Shown: positions 1 to 5,047 of the stretch, one piece after another
Layout of the letters: each line of letters starts with the position of its first letter
Numbering within the stretch: the first letter of the stretch is position 1
Source: Bacteroidota bacterium
GTDB lineage: Bacteria > Bacteroidota > Bacteroidia > Bacteroidales > UBA10428
DNA: 5,047 nucleotides
Direction of reading: 5' to 3'
Assembly (NCBI GenBank): GCA_024640925.1
Contig: JAHEEB010000412.1
Span: 1 to 5,047 of the forward strand
The notes under the pieces: generated by a model
The model's database searches: none
Told to the model about the DNA's origin: nothing
The model's input: the letters and a program-made list of their open reading frames with translations, nothing else
Program-made: the position numbers and the translations under genes

Positions 1-159
1 CTATTTTATTTTCCGACCTCACCATCCTTAATTTACACCATTGGCTTTCCGATAATAATCCAAAAAGAAGATATATCCTGCTTGTTTTTCATCTATGTTT
101 GTCTGAAGATAAGCTTGTGCGCCATTGTTGCTAATTTAATTACGCTGAGGAAAATTAAT
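1..159. other. left-edge stretch with no convincing gene
   Basis: This lies downstream of the nuclease terminator and no gene here can be supported. Two complementary open frames cross it. On the minus strand, bases 135 to 28 give about 35 codons ending in TAA, with a protein-like composition (it contains YLQTNIDEKQ and LDYYRKANG) but no ATG and an in-frame stop just upstream. On the plus strand, frame 1 is open from base 1 to the TAA at 223-225, but its translation is rich in I, L, F and C and it runs through the terminator stem, so it looks like a shadow. The minus frame could be a small gene remnant; that is only a guess. Confidence 0.4.
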
Positions 160-196
160 AAAAAGGGCCTCTCTTGCTTTACAACAATAGAAGCCC
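160..196 (-). terminator. rho-independent terminator of the nuclease gene
   Basis: Read on the minus strand, GGGCTTCT (196-189) pairs with AGAGGCCC (172-165) over 8 bp with one G-U pair. A 16-nt loop separates the arms, and three further pairs (TTG/CAA) are possible inside it. The stem is followed directly by five T residues (164-160) and then more AT-rich sequence. It starts about 19 nt past the nuclease stop codon, where a terminator is expected. On the plus strand the stem is followed by only a weak T run, so termination should mainly serve the minus-strand gene. No free-energy calculation was done. Confidence 0.78.
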
Positions 197-214
197 CAAT
201 CATTTTACAACGAG

Positions 215-3200
215 CTATTCTTTAATTACACTATAATGGTTGGTTTGTCCGTTGGAAACTATACGGATATAATAGATTCCGGGCTGCAACAGTTCAAGCA
301 TAAGAGTATTTTCCCTGTTATAAAGTTCCTCGCTATATACAAGAGCACCATTCAAATTGAATATTTCAATTTTTGCACTTTCTTCATTAGTCAGTTGTAT
401 GTTCAGGTTTTCAGTGAATGGATTTGGATAAATTACTATATCCGAATTTTCATTTTTTGCATCCGGTTCAAATTCTTCCTCTATTTCCATTTCTCCTGAT
501 TTAAGTTTCTTATGGGGTTTTGTTATATAAAAAGTAATCGATTTTGATATCCCCTGATAATAATTGCATCCATGCCTGGTATAAGGTACAGCTGTTATCG
601 TATACTCTCCTTTTTTCGGAGTCCATCCAAAATGATTACCCATGAAATCGCCAAATAAAGTATACGGATCAGTAAAGTCAACCTGTTGGATTGTCTGTTT
701 TCCTTTCATTTTAAAATAAACAAATCTGGCTGTACTGTCAATGTTTGCACGTATATTTACCCACTTCGTTTTTAATTGATTGGCATCGATAGTATCGTTA
801 TTGTATATTTCAAACATATCGGTATCGTTTATTGCATTAACCATAGTGAAACTATTCACCTGCAGCGGCCTGGTGAAGTCAATACCAATAATTACAGGAT
901 CGTGATCGGAAGAGCAGAATGGATTTGGTTCATACAAACTAACGATTTGATTGGCTGATTTATATTCCACATTATAATCAAGAATACGCGGTTCCGAAGA
1001 GTTTATATTCCATTCGGTAACTCCCTTTATATCAGACAGCATGCTTTCGCTGACTAATGCATGATCGAGGTAGCCATGCTGAGCATCATAGACATAGGAG
1101 TATGCACTATCGCCTTTAAAAAGCTTAATTGCATTGGTATAACCGGCTGCTTCTATTGCTGCAATCGGATCTTCTTTAGCATAGGAATTCATATCCCCGA
1201 TAATTATTACTTTGTCGTTTCCAGTACCTGTTGGATCAGTAGCCAGCCATTTTACTAATGCTGTAGCAGCTTTTGTACGGGTAACATTACAATTACTCTG
1301 CCCATCATTCATATCAAGGTCTCCAATATCGGCACATGATGAGCCCCTTGATTTCAGATGATTGACGGCAACTGTAAAAGTCTTACCAGAACATAACTCA
1401 CGGAATGACTGTGCAAGAGACGGACGATTTTTAGTATCGACAAACTCAGTATCAACCGATGAATCAAGTATTTTAACTGCATTCACCGGTTCCACCTTAG
1501 TTGTTTTATAGATAATTCCAATCGTAATTTCATCGGTTCCTATTTTTGATAATCCGGGGTTGATGAAACGATACAAACTATCTCCCAAAGCTATATTCAG
1601 CCCATTTACCAAATCTTGTATGGCACTGGTTTCTTCATAACCATCGTTCTCAATTTCCATTAAACCGAATATATCGGCATCAATTTCAAGCATAGCAGCA
1701 ATAATCTTATCTTTTTGCCGATTAAACTCTAACAGGGTATTAGCACCTCTTGATGTTGGGAAACCACCACCCAATCCATCGCCATTGAAATAATTCAGGA
1801 CATTGAAGCTTGAAACCTTTAATGTACCTTTTGTTTCTTCAGGTCCTGTAGTTCTCGGATTATTTTCTGCAATAAACTCAGGTTGACTGGTTGATTCAAT
1901 CCGGTATGTTCCATAACCATATGACAGTGGACCAATAATATTGGTTACACCATAACCGGTGCGAAGAGTATTTGAAGCGGACAACCCGGGGGAGGGAAAG
2001 ATGACAGGATCGGGGTTTTGCATGTTACTGCCATCATCTAGTGTTATTCGGTTTAGATTGTTTGCATTCTGGATAGCATTAGCTTCAACACCTGGATTTG
2101 CTATCTGTGTGGGAATTATAAGCCTATCGCTGCCGGAAAGAACCAGCTCATCATACCGGCCAAGATCGTAATTGTCTGTTACCGATATTTTACCTTCAAG
2201 AGAAACCAGCATACCTTCGAATTTTTCAGGTGCTGCTACTGAATCAAAGGGTAAATGAAGGCTAACCACTTCTGGCAAAACATTACCCGACGATAAAATG
2301 CTTACCATTGTAAGATCTTTCATTTCAGTTAAACCGGAATACTCGACAACTTTTCCTGTAACCTGAACTAAGTCGCCTGTGTTCACATCTGCGAGCATAG
2401 CAGGATCATACACGAATATTCCTTCTGATGTATTAATATCTGCATCGGCATTTGTGTCCTCTTCCTGTACAAAATATCCGTTTAAACCAGTACTTGTCTG
2501 GAAATCGGCAATTACAATACCTTCAATAATCCGAACAGCATCTACTTGTGGCGACACTAATCCATTGCCCTGAATATCGTGTATATATGCATACTCAACT
2601 GGAGTAATAACACAGTTCGTTTCACCGGGTGTATCGGAACCTGCAGCAATATCGAATTCCCCAATTTGCCATGTAGAATTACAATCTCTGTAAATATGAG
2701 CGGGTACATCACTACCATCGGGACCAACTGTTACTGAACTATAGACCAGATCACCGGAGGTTAAACTGACTATAAAAGCAACCTCGTCAATGATACCTTC
2801 CCAAGGTATCCTATCTAATGCGCCATCATCATTGGTATCAAGATCATCTCCTGTAGAACCGGTGAAATTATATGCAAGGAGATGGGTTACATTATCGCCG
2901 TTTTCAAAATTTAACAATGATATTACATCAGGTGTAACAATAGTCATAGTTGATTCTCCGATAAGTAAAAGACTGTCTGCCAGAATAGTGAGACTATCAA
3001 GGATAATCACCGCTTCAATCACCCCGCTTCCCTGTGCTGTTGTTCCATCGCCAATAACAACATATGTCAACCCTGTTAAAGATGTTCCCGGAGACCCTTT
3101 CAGTTCTATGTATTCATCGTTATCCGTTGAAGTCTGATCAGTTCTGATCTCATTAATCAGAACAGATGGTATAACAATACCCCCGAAATTTTGTGCTGTG

Positions 3201-3733
3201 TTAATAGTCCCAAGTGTATTAGGCTCTGCGCTACTCCAGGTAAAATCTCCATATAATATGCCCGTTCCGGTCAACTGAAGCGAATATCCTTTCGTAGTGG
3301 AGGAACTTTCGGACACACCAATGTCCTGGCTCAACATCCCAATTGCCGGTCCATCCGTAGCAGTAAATGTACCCTCATAACTGATGAATTGGAAAACACT
3401 ATCGCCATTTATTAAAGCAATGCCATCAGGTGCTCCATTTTGAATACCATTTGCAGGATAAGTAATAAAGATAGTTCCATAACCACCTTGTTGGTCAGGT
3501 ATTATTATAGAGTCGAAAGTGTACAAATTATATGATGCTCCATTACTACCATTGTATAAAACCACGGACCAGTTGTTCAGGGAAGTACCTGAATGGCCAG
3601 CGATTTCAATGGCTTCAAGAGAGTCTGTACCTGAATTATCGTAATGTATTTCATTAATAAATACATTTTGGCCGAACCCCTGAATAAAGGTTCCCAGCAT
3701 GAAAAGAATGACGAATAGGGTTTTTGCTTTCAT
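215..3733 (-). CDS. secreted multidomain DNA nuclease (ExeM/NucH-like EEP domain) with T9SS sorting tail
   Basis: This 1172-residue secreted protein should be a metal-dependent extracellular DNase. Residues 1-22 form a signal peptide (K2 and K4, a hydrophobic core, ending GFGQ). Residues 23-185 and 188-375 look like two lamin-tail domains (FINEIHYDN, LINEIRTD). The second holds an acidic DTNDDGALD loop at 299-307 that resembles a calcium site. Residues 383-480 are a YhcR-like OB-fold (IHDIQGNG, YFVQEEDTNADAD), with a family-typical linker to about 635. Residues 637-953 are the DNase I-like catalytic domain, with N644, E693 of MEIEN, N791-H792, D847 and N849 of GDMNS, D890-H891 and D943-H944 of SSDHDP all present. 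Residues 957-1071 resemble an Ig-like module (NIRAN, PYTLFGDF, YTITAVPY). An acidic linker follows, then a type A T9SS tail from about 1097 (YPNPF, ending in HYSVIKE). The start at 3733 is preferred over 3811 because the latter adds 26 residues before the signal peptide. There is no Shine-Dalgarno sequence. Likely roles are use of external DNA or matrix turnover; the exact substrate is inferred. Confidence 0.93.
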   Translation of the reverse strand: MKAKTLFVILFMLGTFIQGFGQNVFINEIHYDNSGTDSLEAIEIAGHSGTSLNNWSVVLYNGSNGASYNLYTFDSIIIPDQQGGYGTIFITYPANGIQNGAPDGIALINGDSVFQFISYEGTFTATDGPAIGMLSQDIGVSESSSTTKGYSLQLTGTGILYGDFTWSSAEPNTLGTINTAQNFGGIVIPSVLINEIRTDQTSTDNDEYIELKGSPGTSLTGLTYVVIGDGTTAQGSGVIEAVIILDSLTILADSLLLIGESTMTIVTPDVISLLNFENGDNVTHLLAYNFTGSTGDDLDTNDDGALDRIPWEGIIDEVAFIVSLTSGDLVYSSVTVGPDGSDVPAHIYRDCNSTWQIGEFDIAAGSDTPGETNCVITPVEYAYIHDIQGNGLVSPQVDAVRIIEGIVIADFQTSTGLNGYFVQEEDTNADADINTSEGIFVYDPAMLADVNTGDLVQVTGKVVEYSGLTEMKDLTMVSILSSGNVLPEVVSLHLPFDSVAAPEKFEGMLVSLEGKISVTDNYDLGRYDELVLSGSDRLIIPTQIANPGVEANAIQNANNLNRITLDDGSNMQNPDPVIFPSPGLSASNTLRTGYGVTNIIGPLSYGYGTYRIESTSQPEFIAENNPRTTGPEETKGTLKVSSFNVLNYFNGDGLGGGFPTSRGANTLLEFNRQKDKIIAAMLEIDADIFGLMEIENDGYEETSAIQDLVNGLNIALGDSLYRFINPGLSKIGTDEITIGIIYKTTKVEPVNAVKILDSSVDTEFVDTKNRPSLAQSFRELCSGKTFTVAVNHLKSRGSSCADIGDLDMNDGQSNCNVTRTKAATALVKWLATDPTGTGNDKVIIIGDMNSYAKEDPIAAIEAAGYTNAIKLFKGDSAYSYVYDAQHGYLDHALVSESMLSDIKGVTEWNINSSEPRILDYNVEYKSANQIVSLYEPNPFCSSDHDPVIIGIDFTRPLQVNSFTMVNAINDTDMFEIYNNDTIDANQLKTKWVNIRANIDSTARFVYFKMKGKQTIQQVDFTDPYTLFGDFMGNHFGWTPKKGEYTITAVPYTRHGCNYYQGISKSITFYITKPHKKLKSGEMEIEEEFEPDAKNENSDIVIYPNPFTENLNIQLTNEESAKIEIFNLNGALVYSEELYNRENTLMLELLQPGIYYIRIVSNGQTNHYSVIKE

Positions 3734-3774
3734 AATAAATTTTTTATATATTAGGTAAACAGATAGAAAGAAAC

Positions 3775-3796
3775 CATAGGTAATGATTATCCTATG
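3775..3796. promoter_or_regulatory. near-perfect palindrome upstream of the nuclease gene; possible operator or leader hairpin
   Basis: The left arm CATAGGTAAT (3775-3784), a central G and the right arm ATTATCCTATG (3786-3796) form a palindrome that is perfect except for one extra T in the right arm. The outer six pairs CATAGG/CCTATG are exact. It ends 41 bp upstream of the nuclease ATG, between two divergent genes, so it could bind a dimeric regulator or form a short hairpin in the nuclease leader. No known regulator site is recognised and the function is inferred from shape and position only. Confidence 0.35.
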
Positions 3797-3930
3797 TGGC
3801 CTGGTATACAAAAGGGAAAACAGATTTATTTAGTAGTAATGAGATTTAAATATAAGGTACTAATTATCCTTGTATTAATAAAGGATTATCATAAGATTTC
3901 ATATCTTTATTTTTACTAAATTGAAAACAT

Positions 3931-4167
3931 ATGATTAAAATTATTAACAAAGAGACCCGTGCTATACTTGGAACAATATCAGAGGAAGAATTCCAATTCT
4001 TGATAGATCAGCTTGAAGAAGAGGGTATTAGTGATAATGATTATTACGTAAACCAGGAAACACTGGATTATTTTTCAGAACAGGGGCTTTCAGGCCAATT
4101 AATGGACATACTTAAAAAAGGTTTAGGTAATCAGGAAGAAATGGATATTGAATGGATGAAGGAATAA
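3931..4167 (+). CDS. small acidic conserved protein of unknown function, 78 residues
   Basis: This is a short cytosolic-looking protein with no signal peptide, membrane segment or cysteine. It is strongly acidic: 19 Asp/Glu against 6 Lys/Arg. Its N-terminus (MIKIINKETRAILGTI) reads as a short beta hairpin. It is followed by an acidic helix, SEEEFQFLIDQLEEEG (17-32), a DNDYYVN turn (35-41), a second helical part (42-65) and an EEMDIEW ending (69-75). I remember similar proteins of about 75 residues in diverse bacteria, with the same order of a FLIDQLEEE segment, a DYYIN-like segment and a final E-I-W. Some carry the name galactosyldiacylglycerol synthase, which cannot be right for so small a protein. 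This recollection could not be checked. The gene is divergent from the nuclease, with 197 bp between starts, and has no Shine-Dalgarno sequence. Its regular composition and family resemblance argue that it is real. Confidence 0.82.
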   Translation: MIKIINKETRAILGTISEEEFQFLIDQLEEEGISDNDYYVNQETLDYFSEQGLSGQLMDILKKGLGNQEEMDIEWMKE

Positions 4168-4191
4168 CTTTCGCTAATCGATGGAATTCTC

Positions 4192-4233
4192 AAACCCAAG
4201 AAAATAAGAATACGGCTTAGAGGGTTTCTATTT
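4192..4233 (+). terminator. weak possible terminator after the small acidic gene
   Basis: AAACCC (4192-4197) can pair with GGGTTT (4222-4227), with a further AAG/CTT pairing inside and a 3-nt bulge. The stem is followed by CTATTT rather than a clean T run. It begins 24 nt after the stop of the small gene. The short stem, long loop and poor T tract make this a tentative call; it may be chance in AT-rich DNA. Confidence 0.27.
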
Positions 4234-4282
4234 GTCAAAAAACAATTCCAATTCTTTGCACAAAAAAATAAGGAGAAAAACC

Positions 4283-4326
4283 GTTAGGTAATTACAGAAT
4301 TAGTTGTAATTTTATAATTACCTAAC
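4283..4326. repeat. 12-bp perfect inverted repeat with nested GTAATTAC-type arms, upstream of the peroxidase gene
   Basis: GTTAGGTAATTA (4283-4294) and TAATTACCTAAC (4315-4326) are exact reverse complements separated by 20 bp. Within the element, two shorter pairings compete with the main stem: ATTACA (4291-4296) with TGTAAT (4305-4310), and GTAATT (4306-4311) with AATTAC (4316-4321). The left arm also contains the 8-bp palindrome GTAATTAC (4288-4295). No T run follows on the plus strand; on the minus strand the stem is followed by GG and five T residues, but no minus-strand gene lies upstream to be terminated. It ends 59 bp before the peroxidase ATG, so a regulatory role is plausible. The repeat is certain; its role is not. 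Confidence 0.7.
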
Positions 4327-4385
4327 AATTTGCATTATTAAATTTCTATTTTTTCATTTTCATGGTATGAACTTAAAACACGAAT

Positions 4386-5047
4386 ATGAAAAAGAGTGTA
4401 TATTTATTTATTCTGGCTGAAATCATGATGCTCGGAGTGTTTTTCACCTCCTGTTCTAAAGAGGAAGACCAATTACTCTCTGACGACCAAACCAATAGCG
4501 GGCTCCTGAAATCTGCTTCCGAAACGTATTGCTCCCTCTCTCCTATGGAGCAATTAGGAAAGTATATTTATTTCGATAAAATTTCTGTGCCTGAGGATAA
4601 AATCGCATGTGCAACCTGTCATGGACCATCTGTTGGTTTTACAGGACCTGATGCTTTGATTAACAAATTCGGTTCTGTTTATCCCAGTGCAGATGGAAGT
4701 GGTTTTGGTGCCCGTAAGCCGCCAAGTGCAGCCTACGCAACTTTAAGTCCGGTTTTCTATTATGATGCAGACTTACTTACATTTGCAGGAGGCAATTTCT
4801 GGGATGGAAGAGCAACTGGCGAACGTTTGGGGAATCCGGCTGCTGAACAGGCTTTAGGACCATTTCTTAATCCTGTTGAACATTCCGTTCCCGATGCAAT
4901 CTCTGTTCTGAAGATAATTGAACAATCAGATTATATCTGGTTATGGAAAGTAGCATGGGGAGAGGAATTAAGTTATACAACACAAGATGAAATCAATTTG
5001 AATTACGATCGTGTCGGATTAGCCATTGCAGCTTACGAAGGCTCTTT
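4386..5047 (+). CDS. cytochrome c peroxidase/MauG-family dihaem lipoprotein, N-terminal part (cut by window edge)
   Basis: The first 220 residues are visible and the frame is open to the window end. The family reduces hydrogen peroxide with electrons from small c-type donors, or in MauG-like members oxidises other substrates. Residues 1-22 are a lipoprotein signal with lipobox FTSC and lipidated C23. The next residues, SKEED, fit the acidic tag that sends Bacteroidota lipoproteins to the cell surface. A haem c motif, CATCH, lies at 75-79. FWDGRA (138-143), AAEQALGP (152-159) and NPVEH (162-166) are family landmarks, with E165 at the conserved glutamate; AIAAYEGS at the edge matches the usual motif before the second haem domain. 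The GARKPPSAAYA segment (108-118) is typical of one subfamily. The second CxxCH and the C-terminus lie outside the window. ATG 4386 is the first in-frame start after a TAA at 4374-4376. No Shine-Dalgarno sequence is seen. One oddity is E12 inside the hydrophobic signal core. Confidence 0.92.
   Translation, partial: MKKSVYLFILAEIMMLGVFFTSCSKEEDQLLSDDQTNSGLLKSASETYCSLSPMEQLGKYIYFDKISVPEDKIACATCHGPSVGFTGPDALINKFGSVYPSADGSGFGARKPPSAAYATLSPVFYYDADLLTFAGGNFWDGRATGERLGNPAAEQALGPFLNPVEHSVPDAISVLKIIEQSDYIWLWKVAWGEELSYTTQDEINLNYDRVGLAIAAYEGS

Noticed and set aside
236..3137. Several plus-strand open frames of 60-115 codons inside the nuclease region
   Set aside because: They lie antisense to a protein with clear domains and catalytic motifs, and their translations show no recognisable features.
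3902..3909. TATCTTTA as a Bacteroidota -7 box (TAnnTTTG) for the small acidic gene
   Set aside because: It matches the fixed bases in all but the last, but no -33 TTG lies at suitable spacing; the nearest TTG (3870-3872) is 29 bp away.
3989..4256. Exact 13-mer AATTCCAATTCTT at 3989-4001 and 4244-4256
   Set aside because: One copy is coding and the other intergenic; the sequence is AT-rich and simple, with no flanking similarity, so chance is the simplest reading.
4270..4275. AAGGAG, a Shine-Dalgarno-like sequence
   Set aside because: No start codon with a following open frame lies at a useful distance, and the three genes here do not use such sites.
4339..4354. TAAATTTC and TATTTTTT as possible -7 boxes for the peroxidase gene
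   Set aside because: Each differs from TAnnTTTG at one position, and the only nearby TTTG (4329-4332) is too close. Such matches are common in AT-rich DNA.
4367..4420. A 17-codon open frame overlapping the start of the peroxidase gene in another frame
   Set aside because: It is too short and lacks a ribosome binding site. The lipoprotein signal in the 4386 frame is decisive. A role as a regulatory upstream frame cannot be supported from one sequence.
215..5047. Nuclease, small protein and peroxidase as a defence or toxin-antitoxin system
   Set aside because: The nuclease is secreted and the peroxidase is an envelope lipoprotein. The genes differ in orientation and have separate intergenic regions, and the small protein has no toxin partner next to it.

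Overview
The window looks like part of a Bacteroidota chromosome, probably an environmental or marine lineage near Marinilabiliales/Prolixibacteraceae (the order is a guess). The evidence is a C-terminal type IX secretion (T9SS) sorting domain on a large secreted protein, a signal peptide ending in GFGQ, a lipoprotein with a Bacteroidota-style surface-export tag (CSKEED), AT-rich DNA, and no Shine-Dalgarno sequence before any of the three genes.

Layout from left to right. Bases 1-214 lie beyond the 3' end of the first gene. They hold a good rho-independent terminator on the minus strand and no convincing gene. Bases 215-3733 (minus) encode a 1172-residue extracellular nuclease of the ExeM/NucH type: signal peptide, two lamin-tail domains, a YhcR-like OB-fold, a DNase I-like endonuclease/exonuclease/phosphatase (EEP) catalytic domain with its catalytic residues intact, an Ig-like module and a T9SS tail. 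The longer open frame reaches 3811, but the signal peptide fixes the likely start at 3733. A divergent intergenic region (3734-3930) contains a near-perfect palindrome. Bases 3931-4167 (plus) encode a 78-residue, very acidic cytosolic protein of unknown function. Bases 4168-4385 contain a weak possible terminator and a 12-bp perfect inverted repeat with nested alternative pairings. Bases 4386-5047 (plus) encode the N-terminal 220 residues of a lipoprotein cytochrome c peroxidase/MauG-family dihaem protein, cut by the window edge.

The three genes do not form an obvious pathway. The nuclease would act outside the cell on DNA, for nutrient or phosphate scavenging or matrix turnover. The peroxidase would act at the envelope on hydrogen peroxide or another redox substrate. 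The small protein is probably cytosolic. I found no CRISPR array, tRNA, rRNA, insertion sequence or defence cassette. The least explained items are the intergenic palindromes and the small acidic protein. I see no clear sign of a previously undescribed multi-gene system in this window.
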